Counted from the first letter of the stretch, positions 31,749 to 44,187 are shown. The stretch: 64,000 nucleotides of DNA from Rhizomys pruinosus (GCA_009823505.1 VZQC01012293.1:769406-833405), one strand, 5' to 3'. The notes: generated by a model not told the origin, from the sequence alone. Translations and numbers: made by a program.

Positions 31749-32444
31749 GGGTCCACCCAACATGCTTTAAGGCCAGAGCAGACACTTGGTAAAGTCCTCT
31801 TCATCTCTATCAGTGACTTTAGGCCCCCAAACAACAAGGCCAGTGGTTGGGTGTATCCTTAGAGAGTTCTCAAAATAGCCTGCAGGAGAATTCTTTAGAG
31901 ACCTTCAAATTCATATTGCTGGTATTTCTGGTAAACCTGGGAGACCCCGAGGGTCTGCATTTCCATGATTCTGAGGGGCGTGGTGTGTTGCTGCTGCCTG
32001 TGAGCACCCTGCTTTGACAGCCCCTGTCTAAGAGGTTAAAGTGGTATCTATTGATCTGTGAACCGAGTCAGCCTCCACCTTGATACAAGGCTCAGTGGGA
32101 GCCAAGAAAGGCCAGGAGCTCCGCAGTTCTGCAGACCCCCTGCAGGCCCATGCCATCCTCAGAGACCTGGGTCCTGGGGTTCACTGTTCTCCTGTTGCCT
32201 GGCTCTCTCCCTGGAAGCTGCATTCTCTCTAAATTTGCTCTTTGGTGATCTCCTTCAGTGCTTTTAGTTGTATCACCCAACTTCTCATTTTCAGCCCCAG
32301 TCTTTCCCTAATCTCCATTTGTATATATTCATTTTAGTAGCTCAGCCATCCTAAACTTGACCTTTCCTAAGCATACTTCTAAGATCACTACCAAAACGTA
32401 TCCGTTCTCTAGTCTTTCCTTCTCTGTTCCCACCCTCATTTTCC
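31749..32444. other. Intergenic, no feature recognised
   Basis: No repeat or coding signal supported. Confidence 0.4.
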
Positions 32445-32692
32445 TGTGTGTCTGTGGTGTGCATGTGTGTGCATGTGTGTGCAAGTGCACGTGTATGCAC
32501 ATGCCACGGAGGCCTAACGTGGACAGTGGAACTCATCCTTGAGGACCTGTCCTCCTTATTCACTGAGGCAGCCGCAGAGCTGGCTGCTTTGGCTCTGAGG
32601 ATCTTATCTCTGCCCTGTGAGGCTGGGACTCCAGTCCCCAGGCTTGCCTGGCAAGCACTGTAAGCACTGAGCTACCCCACCTTCTGCTCGTT
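32445..32692 (-). repeat. B4/B3-type SINE, antisense, with TG-rich tail
   Basis: TG-rich tail at 32445-32500, then a degraded body and the head complement 'GCAAGCACTGTAAGCACTGA' and 'GCTACCCCACCTTCTGC', which matches an ID/B4-type SINE in reverse. Confidence 0.65.
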
Positions 32693-33444
32693 CTTTGGAG
32701 ATTGGTTGATTTTCTCCCTCCATTATATCAGCACTACTCAGATAAAGAGCAGCGCATTTCCCTTTTTCCTGAACCTTGGCCAGGTCTCATTCTATGGAGA
32801 GAAAAGAGATCCCTGGCCAACCCTCAGCCCTTTCACCACATGACAGATGAGTGGAGAAACTGTCTAAGGTATTTAGAACCTGAACCTGCAGAGGACTGTG
32901 CTGTGAGTTACTGAAAGCACTAGCCAGAGAAACTGCAGAACTGAATGAAGGAAGGGAGGCTGGCTTCTTGGGGCAAAATTTAAGAAGGCACTGGCTCTGG
33001 CAGTGGTGCTGCCTCAGATCCAGTGGCTTCTTAAATTCTTTTAACTGTAGGCACTTCACTGATCTGCCCTGAGTTCCATTCTGGCCCAAGAAGAACAATA
33101 TATCTTAGTCCAGTCAGCCCAAACATCATGAAGAACACAGGATATGGTTTTAAGCCACTAAACTTTAAGATAGTTGATTATGCCATGGTAGATGATTAGA
33201 ACACTTCCCATCATAACCATTTACATGAAAGAGACTAGTAGATAGGTAGATTCTTATCTTTCACATCCCACATCCAGTTGGTGGCCCATGCAGGCAGCTA
33301 ATTCAATATGTAATGAGTTGAATGAATGAAACAGCAGAACAAGTTAGCCTATAACCCAGAACTGCTACAAATAATCTGTACTACAGAAAAGGACACAGAA
33401 GTGTGGAAGTGCTGTTGAAAGTCTTCCTGTGTGAAAGATGTTTA
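32693..33444. other. Intergenic, no feature recognised
   Basis: Nothing supported beyond short chance open frames. Confidence 0.4.
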
Positions 33445-33535
33445 AAGTAGGTGGTGTGCTGGGTACTCTGGAGATAGAGTCAGGCAGATCTTTGTGAGAT
33501 CTAGACACCCTATCACAAAAAGATGAAAAAAAATC
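33445..33535 (+). repeat. B1 SINE, internally deleted
   Basis: 'GGTGGTGTGCTGGGTACTCT', 'GTCAGGCAGATCTTTGTGAG' and 'ACACCCTATCACAAAAAG' are the head, middle and end of a B1 with deletions. Confidence 0.7.
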
Positions 33536-33654
33536 AGTGGGGAATTCTCTTTTGAAGTTAGAGGGAAATGTATTAGCAACTATTTGGATTGTCAAAAACT
33601 CTCAAAATTTAGACATCATAAGTAACAGGCACCCAGTTACTCATTTATTAAAAA

Positions 33655-33868
33655 TCTTTCTTTTATTTTTTTATATGCATAAGTGTTCTGCCTACATGTA
33701 ATTGTACTCATTCATGAAGTTCCTGTGAAGGCAGAGGAGCCCTTGGATTCCCTGGAACTGGAGTTACAGATGGTGGTTAGCCACTAATCTTGTAGGAGCT
33801 GGGAACCAAATCTGGGTCCTCTGTACGAGCAGCCAATGTTCTTAACTGCTGAGCCATCTCTTCAGCCA
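33655..33868 (-). repeat. B2 SINE, antisense
   Basis: 'GTTCCTGTGAAGGCAGAGGA', 'CTGGAACTGGAGTTACAGAT', 'GGAGCTGGGAACCAAATC' and 'CTGCTGAGCCATCTCTTCAG' form an antisense B2. Confidence 0.92.
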
Positions 33869-34119
33869 CTACTGTTGTTTTTGATGACCAGAAAATATTA
33901 AGACTTTTAGCAAATGTTCAGTAGATGTAAGGATTACCTACTATATATTTCTCATCTAGAATGCCTAGCTGATTCACCTCGAGACTTTGTTGTTGCTACT
34001 TAAGAGGAACTAATCCTTGGGGACAAAGAAGAATGGATATTCCATGTGGATAGAAACCCTAATCATGTTCAATAAAGTAGAGACATTCCAGTAGCAGAAA
34101 TGTCCCCGCCCCCAACCCA

Positions 34120-34206
34120 TGTGTGTGCGTGTGCGTGCGTGTGCGCGCGCGTGCGTGCGTGCGTGTGTGTGTGTGTGTGTGTATGTGTGTGTGTGTGTGT
34201 GTGTGT
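34120..34206. repeat. (GT/GC)n microsatellite
   Basis: Alternating purine-pyrimidine GTGC, GCGC and GTGT, about 87 bp. It is prone to the Z-DNA form and sits in the tail of the adjoining antisense B1. Confidence 0.95.
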
Positions 34207-34590
34207 TTGAGACAGGGTCTCTCTCTGTAGCCCCACCTGGTCTGGAACTCACTAGGTAGACCAGGCTGGCCTCTATCTCAAAGAGATCCACCTGGCTCTG
34301 CCTCCATAGTGCTGGGATTAAAGTTGTATGCTACCAGGGCTGGAGAGATGGCCTAGCAGTTAAGGGAACTGACTGCTCTTGCAGAGGACCCAGGTTCAAT
34401 TCCCAGCACCCACATGGTGGCTGAGAACTGTCTTTAACTCCAGTTCCAGGGGAATCTGACACCCTCTTCTGACTCCATAGCATTGCACGACATGACATGG
34501 GTGCACTAAACCTACATGCAGACAGTACATTCATACACATAAATAAAAAAAAATAAAAAAATAAAGTTGTATGCTATCACAACTGGACCC
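34207..34590 (-). mobile_element. B1 SINE, antisense, split by a B2
   Basis: Antisense B1 ('GAGACAGGGTCTCTCTCTGT', 'GACCAGGCTGGCCTCTATCT', 'GTGCTGGGATTAAAGTTGTA'). Its last bases resume at 34577 (TCACAACTGG) after the inserted B2. Confidence 0.93.
34334..34561 (+). mobile_element. B2 SINE nested in B1, 15-bp target duplication
   Basis: Complete B2. TAAAGTTGTATGCTA at 34319-34333 and again at 34562-34576 is the duplicated target inside the older B1. Confidence 0.97.
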
Positions 34591-35190
34591 TCCTCCCTTG
34601 AACTCCATCTTTTGATTTATGTTATGTCCTTCGAGTGCAGCAGTTCTATTAATTCTAACCAAGAAAATATCATTCTAGTCCTCCCTTCCTGTCTCCTTGC
34701 TGCTCCAAAATTTCCGTTTCATGATTGATGAGCACTGTGTTTCCCAAGTCTTCCTGCAAACCAAGAGTTCTCAATCAGGGAAGCATTTGCAAGCCTTCTC
34801 AAATATGCTGTAGACAAAATGCTGTAAACCAACTCTACTGCAGATCAGTTTTTCCCTAGGGGCATAAGTGAGAAAGAGAGGGAGGGAGGGAGGAAGAGGG
34901 GGAGGGGAGGAAGGCATATTTCTGTTTTAAGTAATCCTTATAGTAATTACCAAACTTTAAATTTTCATAGATCGTTTTTAAAAGTTGGAATTATCTTTGG
35001 AGAAAATACTATTTTTCATTATTAATATTGACAAGCAAGAGAAAAAAAATTATGAAAACTTCAGTCTCCTGTTACCCCTAATTCTCTGCTAAATTAAGGA
35101 GACATGAAACCTGTAACACAGGGAAGAAATAACCAGAGAATAAAAAAGGGCTTTTAAATTGATCAATTTGAACATTTAAAAAATGTTTTT
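34591..35190. other. Intergenic, no feature recognised
   Basis: Includes a short GGGA purine run at 34873-34912; otherwise nothing recognised. Confidence 0.4.
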
Positions 35191-35418
35191 CGGGGCTAGA
35201 GAGATGGCCTAGTGGTTAAGAGCACCGACTGCTCTTACAGAGGACCCGGGTTCGATCCCCAGCACCCACATGGTGGCTGATAACCGTCTATAACTCCAAT
35301 TCCAGAACTCCAGTTCCAGGGGAATCCGAGACCCTTTTCTGACCTTCGCGGCATTGCACAACATGGGTGCACAGACCTGCATGCTGACGATACATTCATA
35401 CACATAAATAAATAAATT
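35191..35418 (+). repeat. B2 SINE
   Basis: GGGGCTAGAGAGATGGCCTA head, GGGTTCGATCCCC B box and tail with ACATTCATACACATAAATAA. Confidence 0.96.
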
Positions 35419-36357
35419 TTTTCAATTTCAGTGTAAATGTAGCATAGAACCAACACCCAGCACTTTGGAATTAACTACTTTAAAGTACTATTTCTTAAAC
35501 AATGGGTCATGTAAATGACACCTGGAAAAGGTTTCTGAATGTAAGATCCAAAAATAATTCATAAAACCAAATGCCTGATGAAGCTGAGGTGCTTCTGGCA
35601 GCATTTTCCCATGAGGCATCGGATGACTTCCCTGCAACCTGAACACACAACACATGCCTCTTGCACTGTGCCTGCAGTGGTGCTGTTTTTCTGATAAGGA
35701 GGCCCATACATCAAAGGCTCCAGATAAAGAGGAGACAGGTAAGGGGCAGAATGAGGAGGCCAAGACGGATGCTCAAAAGAGAAATTTAAGATTTCGTGTG
35801 TGGCTCACATGTGCCAGTGCATGAGGGTATGTTTATGTACACAGAAACATGGTTCTGGTTCTTAGCTTGGGAGATTATAGGAGAGTCTGTCTTTAGACTT
35901 CCTGTTCCTGGTTAATACATGTAGTCTCAATACCCTCATCTCTGGGTGCACGTAGGCTTTGTAATGCCTGGAAGCAGGTTACTTCCCAGCTTTCTTTCTA
36001 TGCCAGCTCTCCATCGCCAGTGGCACTTGCCCGAGATAATTCAGTGTTAGTACTCTTAAGACCAAAATGAATTTATTCTATAGGCCCACATTCAGAGACT
36101 ATAGCCTCATAATCTATACTCATAAAAAAGAAAAAATATGTAATCTTATCAGACAATGAAAACATGATAAAAATCAGCAGCCTGCTCCCATAGAAATTTC
36201 AGGCAAAGATGGAATACATACCCCCCAAATGCCAAACAGAAACCAACGGCAAATAGCCTATTATAAGATGCTTTCAATTCAAATAAAAAATAAGACAGGG
36301 ACAATTAATATTACTTAATATTTCCTCAGATATTTAATAAATGCAATTAGACTGTGA
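35419..36357. other. Intergenic, no feature recognised
   Basis: A part at 35790-35960 may be a very degraded antisense SINE. Nothing else is supported. Confidence 0.35.
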
Positions 36358-36740
36358 TGATTAGTTTTAATTGTCAACTTGACACAACCTGAATCACCTG
36401 TGATGAAAGTCTCAATGAGGAGCTATGTTGAGTTTGCCTTGGGTGTGTCTGTGGGGATTGTCTTGAGTAAGTCAAATGATGTGTTGGGACTCAGCCCACT
36501 GTGGGAGGCACCCTCACGGTCCTGAAGTGGGTTAAGTGTGGAGAAGCAGGCTGGACTCTGGGAAGCAAGCAAGCATGTATGCATTCATGTCTCTCTGGTC
36601 CTGGCTTGAAGTTCCTGCTTTGGTTTCCCACAGTAGAAGACTATAACCTGGAATTGTAAGTTCGAATAGCCCCCTTTGTCCCAAGATTGCTTTCTGTCAG
36701 GGTATTTTATCACAGCAGCATAACTAGAACTATGACAAAT
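36358..36740 (+). repeat. Common rodent interspersed repeat (same family as 20783)
   Basis: 'AATTGTCAACTTGACACAAC', 'GACTCAGCCCACTGTGGGAG', 'GGGTATTTTATCACAGCAGC' and 'ATAACTAGAACTATGACAA' in the same order as the copies at 20.8 and 52.2 kb. Confidence 0.8.
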
Positions 36741-37582
36741 ACCGAATGCAGTGACAGGCGTAAACGTTGAAAAGGAAGTTGCGAGGCGACCTCTTTCAGC
36801 AAGTGTAGCCAGCCTTAGGAGTGCCTCTCAGCATTCCTGTTCCCACCTGTTCCTGCTACCAAAGGCTCTGCCTTTCCTTTGCAGCTGGGCAGGGCTGTGA
36901 CAACTTGTATCTGGTGTGTGGTGACATCACCTTTAAGATGTCCTTTAGTGCTGTCTTCTTCCCCTGCTTGCTGAACCTAAGAGCCTCCTCTTGCCACGAG
37001 GGGCTTATAGATCGAAAGAACCTAACTAGCCTAGAAGGCCAGTCTAATCTGGAACTGTACTATCTCATGCAACCCATGTTTCAAAAGCTTATTTCTAAGG
37101 AGGCACTACTGGGTGGTGGCAAGACCCGTCCTTAGGTCAGAGGGGACATGGCCTCAGAAGCAACTGTGGGGTTCTCTCCTTTACTTCCTGGCCATGTGAG
37201 GAGCCATTCTGCTCCACCTGTGCTCCCACCATAATGTGCCACCCTAGGCCCAAAGGGATGGGGCAAAACATTTGCAGGCCGCAACCTGCAAAATATGAGC
37301 TCGTAGTCAGCCCCCTTCTTTATAAGACATCTGCTGCTGGCATTTGCTACAGCCACAGAAAGCTAACACGAATGCGAATTTAGCCCTTTTGGAAAAATTA
37401 TCTACATTGGATCTACAGCTGTTTTTGCTTGAGGAAAAAACAAATTTCTATTATGATAAAGTTTGAGATTTTGATGTTATTTGATTGGTCAAGTTGACTC
37501 AGTTTGTCACTAACTGGAATTGCTGATGGCACGAATTACATACAGGCTTACGAAACCCACCAGGTACTTATTAAAAGATTTC
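36741..37582. other. Intergenic, no clear feature
   Basis: 37140-37370 has the look of an old repeat end ('GCTACAGCCACAGAAAGCTAA'), family unassigned. Confidence 0.35.
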
Positions 37583-37700
37583 TAGAAGCCAGGCATGATG
37601 ATGCATGTCTATAATCTCAATTTTGGGAGGCTAAGTCAGATGATGATAGTGAATTTGAGGTTAGCCTGAGACACTTATCTTAAGAGCAGAAACAAATAAA
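37583..37700 (+). repeat. B1-like SINE, diverged
   Basis: 'AGCCAGGCATGATGATGCAT', 'TTTTGGGAGGCTAAGTCAG' and 'GAGACACTTATCTTAAGAG' are a decayed B1 pattern. Confidence 0.7.
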
Positions 37701-38038
37701 AAATTTACTAGATATTATGTTTCAAATCATGTTTTTAATGATTGTTCCTTGGGTAGTGGCACTGTGTCTGGGGACTGCAGAGGTGGGCCCAGGCCACTGG
37801 GGCAGACTTTGGCAATTAAGGCTCAGCCCTGCTTCCAGCTTCCCTGTCTGCTTCCTGGACTGTGTGACCGGAAGTCTGCATCCTGCTCGTGTCTTCCCCC
37901 AAAGCCTGAGCCAAAATAATCTTCCCTTCCATCACACAGTGTGAACCAATGGATGCAAAAGTAGCTAACATGGTAGATTTACCTTGAACATTTGGTAAAG
38001 CACCTACATACTAGGTAAACATAAAAATCATTTTCTAG

Positions 38039-38275
38039 GGGCTGGAGAGATGGCCTAGCGGTTAAGAGCACCGACTGCTCTTGCAGAGGTCCTGGGTTCA
38101 ATCCCCAGCACCCACATGGCGGCTAAGAACCGTCTGTAACTCCAATTCCAGGAGAACTCCAGTTCCAAGGGTATCCGAGACCCTCCTCTGACCTCCTAGG
38201 CACTGCACGACATGGGTGCACAAACCTACATGCAGACAGTACACTCATACACATACAAAAATAAATAAAATAAAA
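38039..38275 (+). mobile_element. B2 SINE with 16-bp target duplication, tandem to another B2
   Basis: Complete local-type B2. AAAAATCATTTTCTAG at 38023-38038 and 38276-38291 flanks it, and a second, older B2 begins right after the right-hand copy. Confidence 0.96.
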
Positions 38276-38291
38276 AAAAATCATTTTCTAG

Positions 38292-38408
38292 GGGCTGGAG
38301 AGATGGCTCAGTGGTCAAGAGTACTGGCTGCTATTGCCTAGATCCCAGGTTCAGTTCCCAGCACCCACATGACCATCTATAAATCCAGTTCCAGAGGATC
38401 AGACACCC
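38292..38408 (+). repeat. B2 SINE, 3'-truncated
   Basis: GGGCTGGAGAGATGGCTCAG through 'CAGAGGATCAGACACCC', then the body ends. It is more diverged than its neighbour, so it was there first. Confidence 0.88.
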
Positions 38409-38414
38409 AATATG

Positions 38415-39080
38415 GTAGTACTGGAAGGTGAGGCCCTTGGGGGGAGGGGGAATGATGTTGTTTAGATGAAGTTATGTGGTCGTGTTAGGATCAGCTTTTA
38501 GTACTATAACAAATTGTTGAAGTAATCAACTTGTTAGAGAAGAGGTTCATTTGGCTCACAGGTTTGGGGGTTTAAAGTTCTTGTTACTTCCTGTAGCTCT
38601 TCTGACCATGTGGAGAGCGTGTTGAGGGGCAAGGCCATTCAGCTCAGCACACTGGGAAATGAGAGAGAAGAATGTGAAGATATGGGTCACTATCCCATTC
38701 AAAGGCATTCCCAGATCACCAAAGGAGAGAGGAGGTGTTGGGGGGATTTCCCACTAGGTCTGACTTCTGGAAGCATCCACTACCTCCCAGGACTGCCAAA
38801 GTGGAGACTATGCTTTAACACCTGGACTTGTGAGAGAATTTTAGGTTCAAACTACAATGAGGGTGAAGCTTCTTAATGGGATTAGTGCCTTGATAAGAAG
38901 AGAGAGAGCCAGAATGCTCTCTGCCAGGTGAAGACCCAGCAGGAAGGCAGCCATCTGAGACCCCCGCAGCAAAGCCCTCGCCAGAACCCAGGCCCTGCCC
39001 TCTTCTCATCTGGCACTTTAACTGCAAGATGTGTTATATGGTATTCTGTTGTGGCAACCAGAACTGACTGGCACCATGGG
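38415..39080. repeat. Old mammalian LTR-like element with an internal insertion
   Basis: 38415-38490 ('GGAAGGTGAGGCCCTTGG') and 38855-39080 ('TAATGGGATTAGTGCCTTGA', 'AGGTGAAGACCCAGCAGG') read as two halves of an MST/MLT1-like LTR, with about 360 bp of other old repeat ('GGTTCATTTGGCTCACAG') between them. Matched from memory only. Confidence 0.5.
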
Positions 39081-39740
39081 TGTTAGAGACTGTTATTTCT
39101 ATTAAGTCAAAAGCTCTTACAAAGTTAAGTTATAGGAAAATAACAGCCTTAGAGAGGACAGCAAGGAGTTACAGACAATCAACAGCAGGGCAAATGCACA
39201 CTGTCAGACAGCAAGCTAAAAGATATTTAAATTGGTAGTCTGATCAAAGGAAGCTAGGAGACAAGAGCTGTAACACTCAGCGGGGGTGGGGGGTCTAAAC
39301 TGTGGCAACACTATGACAATCTCCTTAGGATCCCCTAAACATAGCTGCTGATTTAAATAATGCCTTTAAAATGCACAATGCATTGCCCAGCTGACTTGTG
39401 GGAGTCTTTTCAATAATAACAACCATAACAACAACCACCAATGCTTATAAGGACACAGTATACAGTCTCCCAACCCCAATAAGAGAGCATGAACACATGG
39501 ATATTGTATAGCAATTTGAATTAGATAATAAAATTGGCTGCTTCTCTTTTGTTAGGATCAATGTATTTTTTCTATAATAGTTTCTTTCCTTTTGTTTTAT
39601 AAAAAAGTTTCTGTGACAGATGGAGAAATAATCCAGAGATAACTGGAGAAACATTGTGCTATCTACACTTTTAGCTAAAGAGGAATTGAATCCGGTTACT
39701 TTCTCTGGTTTTGTGCACTGTTATATGCAAGAACTTAAGA
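39081..39740. other. Intergenic, no feature recognised
   Basis: AT-rich, nothing supported. Confidence 0.4.
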
Positions 39741-39758
39741 AAGAATGAGGCAAATGTA

Positions 39759-39925
39759 GCCGGGCGTGGTGGTGCACGCCTTTAATCCTAGCACTTGGGA
39801 GGCAGAGGCAGGCGGATCTTTCTGAGTTCAAGGCCAGCCTGGTCTACGGAGTGAGTTCCAGGACAGCTGGGGCTGCAGGGAGACCCTGTTTCAGAAGGAC
39901 CAAAAAAAAAAAAAAAAAAAAAAAA
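39759..39925 (+). mobile_element. Young-looking B1 SINE, 18-bp perfect target duplication, A26 tail
   Basis: Near-consensus B1 (CCGGGCGTGGTGGTGCACGC) with an uninterrupted A tail of about 26. AAGAATGAGGCAAATGTA at 39741-39758 and 39926-39943 is a perfect 18-bp duplication. The pure tail and perfect duplication suggest a recent insertion. Confidence 0.98.
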
Positions 39926-40021
39926 AAGAATGAGGCAAATGTAATAAGCAAATTTTTAATTCTTAGGACAACATTAACGCCTCCAGGTTGTACAGCGATA
40001 GCCCAAACACTGTTTCATACC

Positions 40022-40097
40022 GTCAGCCTGCCGTCTTCCCCTCCTCCCATGCGCCGCCAGTCAGCCTGCCGTCTTCCCCTCCTCCCATGCACCGCTG
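40022..40097. repeat. 38-bp tandem duplication
   Basis: Two units starting GTCAGCCTGCCGTCTTCCCC at 40022 and 40060. Confidence 0.95.
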
Positions 40098-40260
40098 CAT
40101 TGACTTCAAGATACTGGAGAGGTCTGAACATTTTATAATACCAAGAAATCCCCATAAAACTAGTAGAAGCTCCAATTCTCAGGAAACTTGACTTCATGTT
40201 ATCTGAAGAAGATATTCATACAACAGAGGTTTGAGCTCAGCTGTAAGGTTTCCTGCAGGA

Positions 40261-40551
40261 TATTAGGTTATAAAGGCAAGAACCCCCAGATAAAAAGGCA
40301 CATGAGACTTAAGTCACTCCAGGAACATGGTTTACTTCCATTGGGCCTGCCAGATGGGGCCGCCTGCCGACACGTGGTGGAACCGGAGCAGGAGGAGGAG
40401 CAGGGCAGGGGCAAGATGGCGACTGGGGCCCACCCATTTATAGCCATGGGGCGGGACCTCAGGTACAAGGGAAGAGGTCAGAAGACTGACAGCCTCTGAA
40501 GAAGTGGACATCAGTGTGTCCCTTGGAATTCTGGGATACCCAGACCTAACA
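40261..40551 (-). repeat. 3' LTR of the provirus
   Basis: 291 bp. On the minus strand it holds a TATAAAT box followed by GGGCGGG (plus 40436-40443 region) and a YY1-type GCCATCTTG (plus CAAGATGGCG at 40412-40421). The polypurine tract that should precede it is poorly preserved (AAAGGCTTGAA). Confidence 0.88.
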
Positions 40552-42656
40552 TTCAAGCCTTTAGATTATGATAAGGAAATGGGATGCTGTTCTCTCTTCT
40601 GTATCTGCTTCAGAGCTGAGGGGGGATGAAGTCTCGGGGGAACGGCTGTCAGGCCGGAGGGTTAGAACCTGGTTTCCCATCTTGGCTGCTCTGGGTGCTC
40701 TGCCCAGTGGTTTTGGTCCAGATCGATAGTGGCCAGTACTTAGTGGACATTTTCTCTGCAACTGAAAAGACAAGCTGGTTGAGTCTTGTATGAGTATACC
40801 AGTGCAGGGACTTCACACTACCAACAGGGGGGCTTCTGGGTGCATTAGCAATGGGAGGGTCCCTGTCTAGGTTCTCCAGAGGGAGAGAGGATCTGTACCC
40901 TGGTTTGAGGAATTGGAAAAGTTTTATTACACAGAGCTCTAGAATGAGAGCCAGCATAACCATGAGAATATAAAAGGTGAAATTTTCTAGCATGGCACAG
41001 TAAATCTGTTCCCTATCTCTAAGATATTTTCTCACGTGACACAGCAGATTTCTAAACTGGCACAGTAGGTCTCTCATCCAGCTCTCTCAGGTAATGAGGT
41101 GTAAGTTATTTTGTTTTCTCTTCTTTTGATTATAGTTTCTTGTTGGGGTATTTAAAACTACACAGCTAGCTCAGATAAATTAAATTAGCTTTGGTGTTAA
41201 GGTCAGTTGAGGTTCTGGTCATTAGAGGGCCACTCAGGCCTTGTGCCTGGCTCTTTTTTACCAGTTCCATCTACATGAGGATAAAGTCAGGCCTTGCTTG
41301 ACTGGAGCTTCCCTTTGAAGCATGAGGAGTTTCTCCTCTATATGGACTTTCCTCCCTTGACTGGATACTGGCCGGATGAAGTCCTTTTAAGTGAATTTCC
41401 AAGACCTCCCTGGCCCGGGATGACTGGTGACTCACTGCCATAGGACATGTACAAAGGTGTCCATGCAGGACCCCAGGACTTAAGTCAACCTTAGAGGGTA
41501 GGGGCCAAAAGATTGTCCCTTCAAATCCCCCTTGCCAAATCAGATTGGATCTTTAAGTATAGTTGCCAAACTTCCAAGAGGATTATTTGAATGAATTTGG
41601 TACTTTAATTACCATATAACACCTAAGTAAGGCTTGAACACTTAAGCACTCTTAATAAATTCTTAATTGCTGTAGCAAAACATTCTGACTAATAATAAAG
41701 GCTCATGGTAGGAGCCTGGTGGTAGTAACTGCAGCACAGGCTAGAAAAGGATACTACATACTGGCTTGTGTTGCTGGCTCATGTTCAGCCTATTGTATAC
41801 AACATAGAAATATCTGGCCAAGGATGGCATTGCCCACAATGGGCACAGGCCAGTCCAATGAAAGCAATTATTGAAGTTTCTTAGCTCAGGTATATCAAGT
41901 TGACATTAAACTTATGCAGTAAGGCCTACAATTTGTTCTTTAAGGTCTATAAAGTTCGTTTAGGTACTCAAAGTAGAATGTATTTAAACCATAAAGGCAA
42001 AAAGAGTCCTAACATAGCCCATGAAACAAACCCAAGATAATAAAGAGGCTAAAACCAATACCTTCTCAAATGAAGGCTGTGTCACTTGTCCCCAGGTTTT
42101 GAATTATAGCTTTGGGAAGGAAAACGAAGGTGGATATTGTCAGATACCAAAGGCAGACAGAAATACTTAGGGCTCGCCCAAATTGGTTACATTTGGACTG
42201 TCTGTGTGGTCACCGGAAGTGACCTAATTTTTTCTTAAAAATATTAAAAGTAACATGTGCAAAGTATAGTAAGTATGAGTAACTCAATATTTATATATGT
42301 CTGTATATAACTTGAGGCTGTAACAAGGTATATAGTACTTGCTAGGTGGAACACAATTTTTTTTGTATATGCCATAACTACATTATCAAATTCTTAAAAA
42401 TGAACAGTAATTCATGCATACACTCATAAATAAGGTTCTAATAAATAAATTTGGCTATGGCAGTTTGTAAAGGTTGAACTGAGCAGAGGCGCATGCCTTG
42501 CTGTCATACACAGACAGTTCTTAATATGCTGCTTAACAATATACTACACATAGACACATTTATCCACATTCATACAAGATATTTTAATACTGAATAGTTA
42601 TATGCATTGGAAAAAACACCTTTAGAAGTATTATTTAAGAATTTTTCGGGGGGGTC

Positions 42657-42796
42657 TTTTTGAGGCAGGGTCTCCTTGTAGCCCCTGCTGTCCTGGAACT
42701 TGCTCTGTAGACCAGGCTGGCCTTGAACTCACAAAGATCTGCCTGCCTCTGCCTCCTGAGTGCTAGGATTAAAGGCGTGCACCACCACGCCTGGCA
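42657..42796 (-). repeat. B1 SINE, antisense, inside the provirus
   Basis: 'GAGGCAGGGTCTCCTTGTAG', 'GACCAGGCTGGCCTTGAACT' and 'GATTAAAGGCGTGCACCACC'. Confidence 0.95.
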
Positions 42797-44187
42797 GAAG
42801 TATTATTCAAAGCATGCAGCTCTAATTAATTGCACTGCCAGGGCTGAGATGGCTGATGCAGTCTCCTTATCATGCTGGCATTGACATCTTGCACCTTTGA
42901 TTCTAAAACTATGAACTTACTGAAATATTTTAACAAGTGATGGAAAACAGAATTATATATACAATAATTAAAGAACTGACAATACCAAAGGTATTTAGGC
43001 TGTTTAATTGAAGGGAAGAGATTGCAGGGGAAACCATGTGCCACTGTCCAAGTGCCAGAGTATGAATAAATCCACGGATTTTTAAAATGTCTCTGGTCAG
43101 AAGGACGGTGGCATAGCTGTCAGAAGCCTGGTTAAGTAGAAGAAAAGAAAAAAAAATCTGTTAGTGAACCCCTAAGGGTCAAAAATCAGGTCTTCAGAGG
43201 TCTAGAAACAAGAAAAAAAATCTGGAAAGGAAATTTTAGTTATAATACCTGTGAAGAAAATAATTCGGACAGATAAGAAATAAAACCTTCAGATAACCAG
43301 TGTAGAAACCTAGGAACCTGGGTTCAAATCAGGCCTTTGAAAAAAATTTAAGAGGCATGCCAAAAGTAAACGTAATTTAATTTTTGTTTTTGTGCACAAT
43401 ATAGAATGAAAGAAGTTTGAAGTGGCCACAGAAAACACAGGAGAACATGGACACATGACAGTTACGTGAATCACAAAGACACATTGGAGACTGGTTATAG
43501 CACACAGACAGGTTGGACAGACACATGACTTAAATGTACCCATTAACTCTGGACAACTGGAAATCCCTTTTTTCCCCTAGAATGTCACAGGTAAGTGTTG
43601 GTACCCAGAATGACCTGATGTCAAGGCACAGAAGATTCTCAGTTCCCTGATCTGCTGCACACATAACTCTAAAGTTGTGCTTCATTGTGCAGGGCTGTGG
43701 AACCATTAATTGCAATCATAACTTTTACATAGAATCATTTAGAGTTTAAGACAACTACTCAGGTGGGAATAGCCTGTGTGCCCATACCTCGCTTTGCAGC
43801 TGTGTGCGCACCTTCTCAGGGTGGCAGGCAGGCAGGCAGATCTAGCTTGCGTAGATTACCTGCTAATTTAGTAAGAATAAATTTATTGTTAGTGGAAAAA
43901 TCAAAAGTCCTTTAAGGGGAGGCAGCCAGGTGGAACCTTACTGCCCGAGGCAAGATCTGCATGCCAGGTGGGATGGGATTTAGCGGACACACTTTGTTAA
44001 TCCCAGATACAGAGGCTTGTATACAGGAGCAGAAACAAAAAGGGATTACTGAATAAAATGGGATTTCTAAAGAAAACTAATGAAATGGAAAAATACCAAA
44101 ATCTTAAATAATCCCTTAAAATTAGGTAAAAGTCTTGTAAACAAAATATAAAAACTAAACAGTGTTTGTTAAAAAAAGCCAGATGAT

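Noticed and set aside
40649..41077. A 142-codon frame as a surviving proviral env
   Set aside because: Its position near the 3' LTR fits and it has one hydrophobic stretch, but there is no recognisable env signature and it overlaps other decayed sequence. It is described only as part of the dead provirus.
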